From Candidatus Eremiobacterota bacterium (GTDB taxonomy: Bacteria > Vulcanimicrobiota > CADAWZ01 > Ess09-12), in NCBI GenBank assembly GCA_031082125.1, contig JAVHLM010000040.1:1-54467 (forward strand): a stretch of 54,467 bases of DNA, written 5' to 3'. Positions 40,136 to 49,375 of the stretch are shown here, piece after piece. Position 1 is the stretch's first letter, and the number at the start of each line of letters is the position of its first letter. The translations under genes and the position numbers were made by a program. The notes under the pieces were generated by a model that saw only the letters and a program-made list of their open reading frames with translations, had not been told where the DNA came from and made no database searches.

Positions 40136-43100
40136 CTAAGGCTCTTGAGACCACTCCAGGCCTTCACTGAGAAGACGGGGAAAATGCTTCAGCGTCTGAA
40201 TCATGCGGTCTATCTTGAAAGAGGAGGCCTGCTGGTAGAGAGTATCTCCATAATCCTTAAGCATGAAGACATTCTGGAGTCTTCCAAGCTCCCTGAGGTC
40301 ATAGGCGAAAGCCTTTATCTCTTTCACCACCATGCCTGAGCGGACATCATCCCACCGGGGCTTGAACTTCTCTTTGAGGTGCTGCAGAATTTCCGGGGGA
40401 ATCTCCCTGGCCGGAGAAGGCGCCGGGGTCTCCTCCTCTCCAAAAGAAAAAGGGAGAAAACGGGAGATCTCCTTGAGGAGGCGCGCCTTTGTCACGGGCT
40501 TGCGCAGGTAGCCGCTGAAAAGGCTTTTTATCCTGTGCAGATCTGTCTCCGTCGAGGACGCGGTGAAGGCCACAACGGGAATCGAGGCGAGGGCCTCTTC
40601 ATTCTTCAGAATCACCGTTGCTTCGTAACCGTCCATCACCGGCATCTGGAGATCCATCAGTATCATGCCGGGACGGTTCTGCCGTGACACTTCAAGGGCC
40701 TCCTGCCCGTTGGCTGCCATGAGGAGCACAATGTCGTGAGGCTCGAGGAGACCGGCAATGACACGCCTGTTGGACTCAATATCCTCGGCAAGGAGGACGA
40801 CCGCGTGCTTGAAGCGTATGTCTTCAAACTCGCGGATATCTTCTGTATCAAGAGGCTCAATAGCTGCAACCTTGACGCCGGGGAACCTGATGCTGAACGT
40901 GGAGCCTTTCCCCGCCTCGCTTCTGAGCCTGATGGCTCCTCCCATCATCTCCACAAGCCTCCTGGTAATGGTGAGGCCCAGGCCGGTGCCGCCGAACCTG
41001 CGGGTGCTCTGTCCCTCCTGCTGGCGGAAGGCCTCGAATATCATCTGCTGCTGGCTTTCCGGGATGCCGATGCCCGTGTCCTCAATCTCAAATATGAGGT
41101 CCATGCTGCTCCTGTCTGCCAGGGGATCAGCAGTGAAGACGCGGAGCTTCACATACCCTTTTTCAGTGAACTTGATGGCGTTTCCGATGAGGTTGAGGAG
41201 GATCTGCCTCACCCGCACCTCATCGAGCATGAGGCCGTGAGGCAATTCTTTGCTCACCTCGATCAGAAACTCAATGCCCTTTTCCGCAGTCCTCACTGCA
41301 AAGATCTGCGCCATCTCCTCGCAGAACACATGGGGATTGGCCGGCTCCCAGTGAATCTCCATCTTCCCTGCCTCGATCTTCGACAGGTCAAGCACATCCT
41401 CTATGAGGCCAAGGAGGTTCTTGCCCCCTGTCAGAATCCCCTGGAGATACTCCCTGGACTTTTCATCAGTGACCCGGCCCTTCAGCAGCTCGCTGAAGCC
41501 TATGATTGCGTTCATCGGCGTGCGGATCTCATGGCTCATGTTGGCAAGGAACTCTGATTTTGCACGGTTTGCCCGCTCTGCCTCCTCCTTGGCCATCTGA
41601 AGAGCCTTTTCTATCTCCTTGCGCCTGGTGATATCGTGGACGGTGGCCTGAAGCACTCTCCCGTCAACAAAGTCAAAAGCGGAAAGGAGCACCTCTGCCG
41701 GGAAGTCTTCGCCATTGGCGCGCCGGTGGACCCACTCAAAGCTGTCGGAGCCCTCCCTGAAGGCTTTCAGGATATGTGCCATGGCCGCATCATAAGATGG
41801 CTCGCCACTGGGCTGGAAAGGAGGAGAGAGATCAGCAGGATGGGTTCCCACGAATTCCTCCTTGCTCCTTAAGGCGAACATACCAAGGGTGCGCTCGTTG
41901 CAGTCAAAGAAGCCCTTTTCGGTAAGAAGCATAATGGCGTCGTATGAGCCTTCAAAAATAGCCCTCAATCTCTCTTCATTGGCCCGCAGGGCATCGATGG
42001 CCTGCTTCCGCTCCGTGATGTCGCGCAAGATTCCCACGCCATGCCACTGATCCTGAATCTTCACCGATGCGAGTGCGATCTCGAGGGGAAACTCGCTCCC
42101 GTCTCTCCGCAGACCCGCCAGTTCCAGCACCTTCCCGACGGCTCCTCCCTCGCCTGTATTCTGCCAGTGGGGAAAAGATCTCAGATAGGCCTCCCTGAAC
42201 CTCGGGGGAGCGAGAAAGGCATGGAACTCCCGCCCAAGGGCCTCCATGAGGTTGTATCCGAACATGCGCTCCGCTGCCGGGTTCCAATAGGTGATGGCAC
42301 CGTTGTTATCAATCATCACAATGGCGTCCAGGGCCGATATACTGATAGTGCGGAACTTTTCCTCGCTTTCACGGAGGGCTTCCTGGACATGCACGCGGAT
42401 GGTGATGTCATTTATCGTGGTGATTCTTGCCTTTTCACCGTGGTAATCTATGACGCCTCCCCTTGTCTCGCCCCAGAAAGTGGTTCCATCCTTTCTGACA
42501 TAAAGAGCCGTGTAGGTAGTGGTTAAACCTCTGTCGATGTGGCGCCTCACTATTTCATGGTGGCCGGCATCAATAAGGCACATTATGTCAGGAACGCTCT
42601 GAATCTCTTCAATGGACTGGTAGCCGAAGAGGGTGAGAAATGTCCTGTTGGCATCCTTGATTCTCCCCTCATGATGAATCACGATTCCTTCAAAGGCGAA
42701 CTCGGAGATGATGCGGCTCCGCTCTTCGCTCATTCTCAGCGCCTCGTCGGCCAGCCTGTGGCCGTTAACCTCCTCAAGAAGCCTTGTGTTTGCCTCCCGC
42801 AGCTCTGCCGTGCGCTCCCGGACCTTGGCTTCAAGCTCCTGGTGGGCTCTTTTCAATGCCTCTTCCGCGAGGCCCGAGATGAGCACAAAAGACGCTATGC
42901 TTGCGATATCCTCCAGAATCCTTTCCTCTTCGGCGGTGAGGGGCTCTTTTTTAAAGAGTGCCAGCACGCCTACGGCCCGCCCCTCTGCGGAGACAAGCCT
43001 GTAGCCTGCGAATGATACGAGGCCCAGGGACCTGGCCCACTCCCGGTTGTGCTCACGTAAATCATTGCCCACATCATTGGTGATGAAGCCTTTTTCTTCG

Positions 43101-43495
43101 CCTGCTGCCACACGGCCTATCTTGTAGGCTCCCATCGGGACGCGGCTGTGGATGCCGTCAATATCTGTGTAGCGCCCCGAACTGGCAACAAGGTGAAGGC
43201 ACCGTGTCCTGTCCTTGCAGGCATATGAGCCATCGGTGACTTTTCTATGAAGACACCTGTTGTCGCAGAGATCGCCCTCCCTCAATACCCATATCCGCGC
43301 AAAGTCCGCTCCGACCAGGCGGATGACGGCATCAGTAATAAGCGTGGTCTTCTTACTGAGAGTGCCTGTTTCCAGAAGCCTCTGCTTGAGGGTGCTCAGC
43401 TCCTGGAGAAGCTCCTGCGGGGGCCTGTGGTCCGCTGGCTTCTTCGCTGCCTTGAGGCGCGGTACCCTTTTTCCTGAAGAGGGAGCTTTTTCCAT
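40136..43495 (-). CDS. GAF-PAS hybrid sensor histidine kinase with receiver
   Basis: A 1119-residue cytoplasmic sensor. In order: GAF domain (about 45-215), coiled coil, three PAS domains (about 265-385, 390-505, 515-635), HisKA with H655 in ANMSHEIRTPMNAI, ATP-binding domain (about 765-885, RFGGTGLGL), and a receiver (about 900-1020) with D948 in LILMDLQMPVMDG. A helical C-terminus follows that looks like an Hpt region but has no clear phospho-histidine. The GAF holds four cysteines (C77, C81, C93, C99) in a short loop. No transmembrane helix is seen. Followed by a receiver-kinase gene, so the two probably form a phosphorelay. Confidence 0.9.
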   Translation of the reverse strand: MEKAPSSGKRVPRLKAAKKPADHRPPQELLQELSTLKQRLLETGTLSKKTTLITDAVIRLVGADFARIWVLREGDLCDNRCLHRKVTDGSYACKDRTRCLHLVASSGRYTDIDGIHSRVPMGAYKIGRVAAGEEKGFITNDVGNDLREHNREWARSLGLVSFAGYRLVSAEGRAVGVLALFKKEPLTAEEERILEDIASIASFVLISGLAEEALKRAHQELEAKVRERTAELREANTRLLEEVNGHRLADEALRMSEERSRIISEFAFEGIVIHHEGRIKDANRTFLTLFGYQSIEEIQSVPDIMCLIDAGHHEIVRRHIDRGLTTTYTALYVRKDGTTFWGETRGGVIDYHGEKARITTINDITIRVHVQEALRESEEKFRTISISALDAIVMIDNNGAITYWNPAAERMFGYNLMEALGREFHAFLAPPRFREAYLRSFPHWQNTGEGGAVGKVLELAGLRRDGSEFPLEIALASVKIQDQWHGVGILRDITERKQAIDALRANEERLRAIFEGSYDAIMLLTEKGFFDCNERTLGMFALRSKEEFVGTHPADLSPPFQPSGEPSYDAAMAHILKAFREGSDSFEWVHRRANGEDFPAEVLLSAFDFVDGRVLQATVHDITRRKEIEKALQMAKEEAERANRAKSEFLANMSHEIRTPMNAIIGFSELLKGRVTDEKSREYLQGILTGGKNLLGLIEDVLDLSKIEAGKMEIHWEPANPHVFCEEMAQIFAVRTAEKGIEFLIEVSKELPHGLMLDEVRVRQILLNLIGNAIKFTEKGYVKLRVFTADPLADRSSMDLIFEIEDTGIGIPESQQQMIFEAFRQQEGQSTRRFGGTGLGLTITRRLVEMMGGAIRLRSEAGKGSTFSIRFPGVKVAAIEPLDTEDIREFEDIRFKHAVVLLAEDIESNRRVIAGLLEPHDIVLLMAANGQEALEVSRQNRPGMILMDLQMPVMDGYEATVILKNEEALASIPVVAFTASSTETDLHRIKSLFSGYLRKPVTKARLLKEISRFLPFSFGEEETPAPSPAREIPPEILQHLKEKFKPRWDDVRSGMVVKEIKAFAYDLRELGRLQNVFMLKDYGDTLYQQASSFKIDRMIQTLKHFPRLLSEGLEWSQEP

Positions 43496-43717
43496 CAGTG
43501 ATCCATCTCTCTTTCAGCAAGCGGTCATGCCGGGGAACCTCGCTGTACAGACAAAAGAAGCTCCTGGTGTGAATTCTGGTGCTTCTTCGTAGAGTGCAAC
43601 ATTGCCGCTTTAAGGTAAAGACATGGTTCTCCTCACTGGGCGAAAGTTCCTTTTATAATCCTTCCTGCTCCTTGATAAGGGAGTGAAACGCGTGACCCGG
43701 CACTGAGAGCCATAGCC

Positions 43718-43746
43718 TTGTGCTCTCTGCTGGAATGTGATAAAAT
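43718..43746 (+). promoter_or_regulatory. Probable promoter for the TPM protein pair
   Basis: TTGTGC (43718-43723) and TAAAAT (43741-43746) are 17 nt apart, 30 nt before the ATG at 43777. The -35 is weak (three of six bases), the -10 good. Confidence 0.45.
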
Positions 43747-43776
43747 CACCTTAAACATTCTGACAATGAGGATGAT

Positions 43777-44634
43777 ATGACAGCAAGATGCGGCAAGGCT
43801 TTTTTTCTCATTGTGCTCTTTGCCGCCCTCATCTTATCGTCTGAGTCTGCCGCCCTTCCCCTGCCCCCTCCCCCGGGCAGGGAGGTCTTCACCGTTGATG
43901 ATGCATCTCTCATCAAGAAAGAGGACCTGGAAAAGATCACCGCCATCCAGAAAGATGCGTATACCATTTTCGACACCTCACTGATGGTGGTGACCATTCC
44001 CACCATGAGCCTCTATGACGGCACCGGCGCTCAGGATTTTCAACAGTTCGCGAGGCAGTGGTTCGAAAAGTGGAAGGTGGGAAAAATTGATGCCCATGGG
44101 AACCGCCTTAACAGCGGCATTCTGATCCTGCTGAGCAAGGCCGAGCAGAAGTTCTCGATCCAGCGGGGAGACGGCTGGGTCAATGGCTGGGACCCTTATA
44201 TTGACTATGTGCTCAAGTACGAGATGGGGCCCTCTTTCAGGAAAAACGACTTTTCGAAGGGAATCCTCAGGGGAGTGCAGGCTCTCAACGAGATGATAAA
44301 GGTCACCACCAGGGGCGCGCCCAGGAAGCCGGACACCGCGCAGCTCGCAATCGCGGGACTGGCTGAGTATATCAGGCATCCCCCCTTCTCGGTCTTCGGG
44401 GAGTACACCTGGATAGCCCTGATCGTGGCCTTCATCTTCATATTGACCGCCTTCATCTATGAGAAAGGCTCGGCATTTTTCTTCGGCACAGGTTTTCTCA
44501 TCGCCTGCCTTGCCATTTTCTATCCGGTTTTCATCATTGCCGGAGTGATTCTTGTGGCCCTATTTTACCTATGGATGTATAACCACGATATGGAGCATGA
44601 CATGAAATACCATTCTTTCAGGTTCTGGTCTTGA
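43777..44634 (+). CDS. TPM-domain membrane protein (YgcG-like)
   Basis: A 285-residue protein with a Sec signal (about 1-26), a TPM domain outside the membrane (about 35-180) and a C-terminal hydrophobic region (about 206-268, two to three helices). TPM features are VDDASLIKKEDLEKI, TSLMVVTIPTM, NSGILILLSKAEQKFSIQRG and the later helices. TPM proteins are linked to protein assembly or phosphatase-like roles and are often anchored at one end as here. A second TPM gene follows at once, with one base between the stop and the next ATG, so they are coupled. Confidence 0.85.
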   Translation: MTARCGKAFFLIVLFAALILSSESAALPLPPPPGREVFTVDDASLIKKEDLEKITAIQKDAYTIFDTSLMVVTIPTMSLYDGTGAQDFQQFARQWFEKWKVGKIDAHGNRLNSGILILLSKAEQKFSIQRGDGWVNGWDPYIDYVLKYEMGPSFRKNDFSKGILRGVQALNEMIKVTTRGAPRKPDTAQLAIAGLAEYIRHPPFSVFGEYTWIALIVAFIFILTAFIYEKGSAFFFGTGFLIACLAIFYPVFIIAGVILVALFYLWMYNHDMEHDMKYHSFRFWS

Positions 44635-44635
44635 T

Positions 44636-45316
44636 ATGAATGCAAGGAGATTTCTCACTGAACACGAGAGAGAGGCCGTCGAGAAAGCCGTTTCCGAGGC
44701 GGAGAAGCTTACTTCTGCAGAGATCATATGCGCCATCGCCACTGAGTCCGGCCGGTACGAGAGGGCCATTACCCTCATGTCCATTCTTTCCGCTCTTGTA
44801 GCGCTTCTGGCAGCTAATTTTGCCGGGGCCGCTCTTCTCACCGCACCGGGAAGCTGGTCCCATGCCGAGGGAATCCCCCTGACCTGGCAGCTTGCCGCCG
44901 TGGCGGGGGGCTTTCTTGCCGGAGCGGCAGCAGGAATTTTCTGGAGGAGCCTCCGCAGGCCTTTTATCGGAAGACGCGAGATGGATGAGGAAGTGAAGCG
45001 CTCATCGGCCTTTGTGTACGCCCTTGCCAAGATGGGCAGCACAAGGCAGAGAGGCGGCGTGCTCATCTATCTCTCGCTTTTCGAGAAGAGTGTGCTGATC
45101 CTTGCAGACCAGGGAGCAGAGGCCGTTCTGGGGAAGGAGGGCGCAGAGGAGCTTTCTGAAACAGCCGCCGGCCACCTCCGCGGCAGGAAGCACTGCGAGG
45201 CTTTCACGGTGACGATAGCAGCCGTTGCGCAGAAGCTGAAGGAGGGCCTTCCCCCCGAAGGCGAAAACCCCGACGAGCTCCCCAACGCTCTCCTCCTATA
45301 CCATCCCAGGCCCTGA
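44636..45316 (+). CDS. TPM-domain protein with an inserted membrane hairpin
   Basis: A 226-residue companion of the TPM protein before it. It begins MNARRFLTEHEREAVEKAVSE and TSAEIICAI, the start of a TPM domain, but two membrane helices (about 45-70 and 82-106) interrupt the fold before it resumes (GVLIYLSLFEKSVLILADQGAE). That is the pattern of the shorter TPM paralogues seen beside YgcG-like proteins. No signal peptide; the soluble halves are probably cytoplasmic. Likely partner of the preceding gene product. Function not established. Confidence 0.78.
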   Translation: MNARRFLTEHEREAVEKAVSEAEKLTSAEIICAIATESGRYERAITLMSILSALVALLAANFAGAALLTAPGSWSHAEGIPLTWQLAAVAGGFLAGAAAGIFWRSLRRPFIGRREMDEEVKRSSAFVYALAKMGSTRQRGGVLIYLSLFEKSVLILADQGAEAVLGKEGAEELSETAAGHLRGRKHCEAFTVTIAAVAQKLKEGLPPEGENPDELPNALLLYHPRP

Positions 45317-45383
45317 GGGCGTCAGCGTCAGGGTAATATTGATCAGGTGACGAAATGACGGGCCTGCGCCCGGGAGAAAAAAC

Positions 45384-46457
45384 TTGGAAACCCTTTATGT
45401 AAGGTACGGAACCGATGAAAGAGCGATGACCAGGACCCTCCTTGAAATAATGGATGTTCAGGAGTCCATAAACCCCGCCCATACGGTGGTCATCAAGCCC
45501 AACCTTGTCAATCCCACCGCTCCCTCGGAAGGCGCCACGACCCATTCCGGTATAGTGCGCACTGTGATAGAATACCTGCTGGAAAGGGGTATCCACAAGA
45601 TTGTGATAGCAGAGAGCTCATGGGTCGGCGCTTCCACCCTCGATGCTTTCAGGATATGCGGTTACGAAAGCATCGCAAGGGAATATGACGTGCCTCTTGT
45701 TGACCTGAAAAACGAGGGATCAGTCGAGGTCCCCGTGATGGATATGAAAATCAGGGTCTTCGAGAGAATCCTCAAAGCCGATATCCTCATTAATATGCCG
45801 GTGCTGAAGGCCCATTGCCAGACCTCCATGACATGTGCCATGAAGAACCTCAAGGGCTGCATCCCCGACAGCGAGAAAAGGAGGTTCCACACCCTCGGCA
45901 TCCACAGGCCTGTGGCTCTCCTCAACAGGATTCTCAGGAGCCATCTTGTCATTGTTGACGGGATCTGCGGGGACCTGTTCTTTGAAGAGGGCGGGACTCC
46001 CCTCCCCATGAACAGGATTATTGCCGGGCGGAACGCTCTCACCATGGATTTGTACTGCGCAGGCCTCATCGGATATTCGTTCGAGGATATTGAGTACCTG
46101 GGAATTGCAAGGAAACTGGGCCTGGGCGATGGCCGCTTCAATGTCGTTGAGACAAATACGTGCAAAGACTCCGATACCTGCATGCAAGTAAAAGAAACAC
46201 GGGGGAAAAGGCTTGAGAGCCTCACAAAGAACGTCGTCAACGACCAGGCCTGCTCCGCCTGTTATGGAGGGCTCATCCAGGCCCTGGGCAGGATGAAGGA
46301 CCTGCCGTCAGGGATGAAATTCTCCATCGGCCAGGGCTTCAAAGGCAAAAAGCTCGCGGGTGTGGGCATAGGGAACTGCACCTCGGGATTCACGCGGTGG
46401 GCAAAGGGCTGCCCCCCCAGGGCCATTGATATAATTGATTTTTTGGCACACAGCTGA
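45384..46457 (+). CDS. DUF362-domain protein
   Basis: A 357-residue cytoplasmic protein of the DUF362 family, with VVIKPNLVNPTAPSEGATTH at about 35-54, KIVIAESSW and LKAHCQTSMTCAMKNLKGC matching the family core. Many DUF362 members carry ferredoxin-like cysteine clusters at the C-terminus; here there are only scattered cysteines (CSACYGG near 292 and later C residues), not a clear 4Fe-4S motif. Known relatives include Fe-S proteins of unknown role. TTG start with GGGAG about 8 nt upstream. It precedes the TrkA-N gene by 9 nt and may be co-transcribed. Confidence 0.82.
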   Translation: METLYVRYGTDERAMTRTLLEIMDVQESINPAHTVVIKPNLVNPTAPSEGATTHSGIVRTVIEYLLERGIHKIVIAESSWVGASTLDAFRICGYESIAREYDVPLVDLKNEGSVEVPVMDMKIRVFERILKADILINMPVLKAHCQTSMTCAMKNLKGCIPDSEKRRFHTLGIHRPVALLNRILRSHLVIVDGICGDLFFEEGGTPLPMNRIIAGRNALTMDLYCAGLIGYSFEDIEYLGIARKLGLGDGRFNVVETNTCKDSDTCMQVKETRGKRLESLTKNVVNDQACSACYGGLIQALGRMKDLPSGMKFSIGQGFKGKKLAGVGIGNCTSGFTRWAKGCPPRAIDIIDFLAHS

Positions 46458-46466
46458 GGTGACTTT

Positions 46467-48290
46467 ATGAACAGCAGGCACAGGAGCCTTCTGGCCATTG
46501 AAAAGGAGGACAGGACCCTCTCCACGCGCTGGAAAAAAATGTGGCGCTGCCACGTGAAGCCCTTCTGGCGCAACAACCAGTGGCTCGTCATGATAAGCCT
46601 CTGGGTGCTGACCCTAATCCTGGGATTCACAGGCTTTGCCAAGAACAGGGCCTCAACGGGCCAGGAGGCGACGTTCTGGGATATCTGCTACCTCACCCTC
46701 CAGCTCTTCGTGATGGAATCGGGATCGGTTCATTCCCTCCACTGGGAGCTCGACGTGGCCCGTTTCATGGCTCCGCTGGTGGCAGCCCTCACGGCGGTGC
46801 AGGCCATCGCGCTTCTTTTTCATGAGCAGATGCAGATGCTCTCCATGCGCTTTCTTTCAGGGCATGCGATTGTATGCGGCCTGGGCAGAAAAGGCCTTCT
46901 TATTGCTGAGGAATTCAAGCGCCGGGGATATCAGGTGGTAGGCATTGAAAACGACACCTCCAGCGCGAATATACGGCATTGCCGCGAGGAAGGCATCATT
47001 GTCCTCACGGGGAGCGCAAGGGATGAAGCCCTTCTCATGCGATCGAACTCCAGGAATGCTATCTACCTCGTGGCCGCAACCGGTGACGACACCGTCAACA
47101 TAGACATTGCCTCTCTCGCCTGGGGTACCGCGCTGAAACGCAGGAGGAAAGCCCTCAACACGATCATCCATATCATCAATCCCCGCCTCTGTGTCATGCT
47201 CAAGGAGCATGAGCTTGCGCATTCCTACGAGAGCCTTTTCCGCCTGCAGTTTTTCAATATCTATGAGACCGGTGCCCGCATCCTTATGGAGAGGCATTTT
47301 CCCCCCTCCTGGCAGGCAGCAGCGCCGCACCTTGTCATTGCAGGTGACGGGGAGCTCGGTGCTTTCGCCGTCATTGAGGCGGCGAGAAGATGGAAACAGA
47401 TAAGTCCTGACGTGAAAGAGCGCCTCAATGTCACTCTTGCGGGCGCGGCTGCCTCGGAGCGCCATGACCTTCTGGTGGGCCGCTATCCTTCTCTTGAGAG
47501 ATTCTGCCTTTTCAAGACAATCAACGCCCCCATCATCTCCGCCTTCTTTGAAAAGGCGGAGTTCCTCGAGGAGGGAGAGAAAGGCAGCAGCGCCGATGCA
47601 GTCTTTTTCTGCCATGATGATGACTCCGAGACCGTGCCGGCGGCATTGACCCTGCTCCACCGCCTGAGAGGACAGGCATGCCCGGTTATCGTGCAGACTT
47701 CAAGCCGCGAAGGCCTTGCCTCTTTTCTCATGGCAGGCGGAAGAACAGTTGCTGCCGGAGAGCTGAGCTTCTTTTCTCCCTCCGATGAAGCGTGCAGCTT
47801 TGATTTTCTGCTGGGAGGGACCAATGAGATCATTGCTCGGGCCATGCATGCCGAGTATCTCAGGAACCGTCAGGCCCAGGGCCTTACAGAGAAGGACAGG
47901 CGCTCCCTTGCGCCATGGGATGACCTTCCCGAGCACGTGAGGGAGTGGACAAGGCGGCAGGCCGATCACATCGGGGAAAAGCTTGATGCCATAGGGTGCT
48001 CAATAACACCCCTTCTTGACCTGGACGAAGAGCCCCTCATCTTTGATGAGGAAGAGACTGCCATGCTCGTAAAGATGGAGCGTGAGCGCTTTGTCGGGGA
48101 GCGCCGCGCCGAAGGCTGGACCGACGGCCCCCTTGATCCGGCGAAAAAGATATCGCCCCACCTGGGTGCCTGGGAGAGCCTCCCTCCCGACATCCAGGAG
48201 TATGTGAGGGATTCCGTGAAGAGAATACCGGCCTTCCTTGCCGAGGCAGGCTTCAGCATCTACAGGCGGGCCGGCAGGAAGACGAAATAG
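46467..48290 (+). CDS. TrkA-N channel-like membrane protein with tandem RyR domains
   Basis: A 607-residue protein. Two membrane helices (39-58 and about 100-118) flank a short loop like an ion-channel pore region. A TrkA-N (RCK) NAD-binding domain follows (from about 133, VCGLGRKGLLIAEEF), then a second, more degenerate RCK-like domain (about 285-420, LVIAGDGELGAFAV). Last are two RyR-like repeats at about 452-511 and 532-600. Each has the pattern helix, GW/GL-T, basic turn and a Pro-W-xx-LP stretch: APWDDLPEHV and GAWESLPPDI. RyR repeats first seen in ryanodine receptors also occur in bacterial proteins. A potassium-channel-type role is inferred; no canonical TVGYG filter is seen. Confidence 0.85.
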   Translation: MNSRHRSLLAIEKEDRTLSTRWKKMWRCHVKPFWRNNQWLVMISLWVLTLILGFTGFAKNRASTGQEATFWDICYLTLQLFVMESGSVHSLHWELDVARFMAPLVAALTAVQAIALLFHEQMQMLSMRFLSGHAIVCGLGRKGLLIAEEFKRRGYQVVGIENDTSSANIRHCREEGIIVLTGSARDEALLMRSNSRNAIYLVAATGDDTVNIDIASLAWGTALKRRRKALNTIIHIINPRLCVMLKEHELAHSYESLFRLQFFNIYETGARILMERHFPPSWQAAAPHLVIAGDGELGAFAVIEAARRWKQISPDVKERLNVTLAGAAASERHDLLVGRYPSLERFCLFKTINAPIISAFFEKAEFLEEGEKGSSADAVFFCHDDDSETVPAALTLLHRLRGQACPVIVQTSSREGLASFLMAGGRTVAAGELSFFSPSDEACSFDFLLGGTNEIIARAMHAEYLRNRQAQGLTEKDRRSLAPWDDLPEHVREWTRRQADHIGEKLDAIGCSITPLLDLDEEPLIFDEEETAMLVKMERERFVGERRAEGWTDGPLDPAKKISPHLGAWESLPPDIQEYVRDSVKRIPAFLAEAGFSIYRRAGRKTK

Positions 48291-48455
48291 CCCGCCGTGG
48301 AGAATCCCGGTGCTTATTCCTTAAGGATGAACTTATACGGCAGCCTCACGACCCTTCTCTACAATCCCAAGTGGGGAACCTATAATGATTGGAAGGATAA
48401 CGGCTACCAGGGCTGGGGCACCTTTCTGCAGCTGATGGAGAAGTCCGTCCAGTGA
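48291..48455 (+). pseudogene. Possible gene remnant after the RyR gene
   Basis: The frame that ends the RyR gene stays open for another 54 codons after its stop, then ends in TGA at 48453. The peptide, with ATG 48327 as the only internal ATG start, includes the aromatic-rich NPKWGTYNDWKDNGYQGWG and looks like the C-terminus of a real protein. No ribosome site stands before the ATG (AAGG directly abuts it). It could be a decayed gene fragment or chance. Confidence 0.25.
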
Positions 48456-48479
48456 CTTGCGGGAACTTGACCTGCCGGT

Positions 48480-49091
48480 TTACTCGCCTTCGTGCCTGGC
48501 GGACTTCTTCAGCTTTATTCCGCCTATGATCAGAGTGGAGTCATCATCATTGACGATTCCCCCACCTTCGCCGTCGGCACCGAATGCCACCGCAGTCTCT
48601 GTCACCTTATCCGTCACCGCTTTCCACTCTTCTATCTTTTCCTTTTTATCCATAATGTGCTTCTGTGCCTGCTCTGCTTCCACTATCTGCGCCTGCTGCT
48701 TCATTGCTTCACTTTTCTGGGCACTGGACCGCGCGGTCAAAAGAAGGAGGGCTATCGGCGCGCCAAACATTACCACCAGGGGCAGCACACCGGAGACCGC
48801 TCCGCCGGCCGTGGCGGCAAGGGCAAAGCATCCTATGGCTCCCGCAAATCCGAGAGTCAATCCCAGGGTATTGTTGCTCCTGGCCTTGTGCTCGGTTTTC
48901 ACCTTCATATCCTGGAGGCTCTTTATGTTTTCACCGACATTCTCATATTCTTTACCAAGGGTGTCGATTTTATCATTGTAGAAGGAGCCATGGGCCTCTT
49001 GAACACTTTCTGATGACGGCTTCTGAGAGGCCTGTCCCGCAGTTGCGCTGGAAGCATTGGAAGCGCTTGAAATCAAAGGCTGAATATCCAT
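48480..49091 (-). CDS. Unknown protein with coiled coils around a membrane hairpin
   Basis: A 203-residue protein. A Ser/Ala-rich head (1-35) leads to a predicted coiled coil (about 40-72). Two hydrophobic, Gly/Ala-rich helices (about 75-97 and 99-119) form a hairpin, followed by a second long coiled coil (about 122-160) and a polar tail. The layout resembles small pore or translocator-type membrane proteins, but I recognise no family. ATG 49091 is chosen over 49121 because GGGAAG lies just upstream. A good promoter lies about 150 nt upstream on its strand. Confidence 0.65.
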   Translation of the reverse strand: MDIQPLISSASNASSATAGQASQKPSSESVQEAHGSFYNDKIDTLGKEYENVGENIKSLQDMKVKTEHKARSNNTLGLTLGFAGAIGCFALAATAGGAVSGVLPLVVMFGAPIALLLLTARSSAQKSEAMKQQAQIVEAEQAQKHIMDKKEKIEEWKAVTDKVTETAVAFGADGEGGGIVNDDDSTLIIGGIKLKKSARHEGE

Positions 49092-49238
49092 AAATCTTCC
49101 CGGCTCCTTTAAAATCTTCATTATACCGCCTGTTCCCGGTTACAAGCCCCTCCTGCAGCCGAAAACAGGAGCATCAACAGCAATAAAGCATCGATGCCGT
49201 GGCGAAACATCAGGCAAAAGCCCTGTCCCTGCAAATAT

Positions 49239-49267
49239 ATTATAACAGGGGATCTTTCTTCATACAA
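49239..49267 (-). promoter_or_regulatory. Sigma70-type promoter for the coiled-coil protein gene
   Basis: On the minus strand TTGTAT (49262-49267) and a perfect TATAAT (49239-49244) are 17 nt apart. The leader to the ATG at 49091 would be about 140 nt. Confidence 0.6.
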
Positions 49268-49375
49268 TGGTGGTTTTGTTAAATTGATGTAACTTTAAAG
49301 AGACGGATGCTTCTCCAGCGTCTTTCCGTCCGGGGATTCAGAAGGAGCGGCGGGAGCTGAAGCCGCCGGCAGGGC

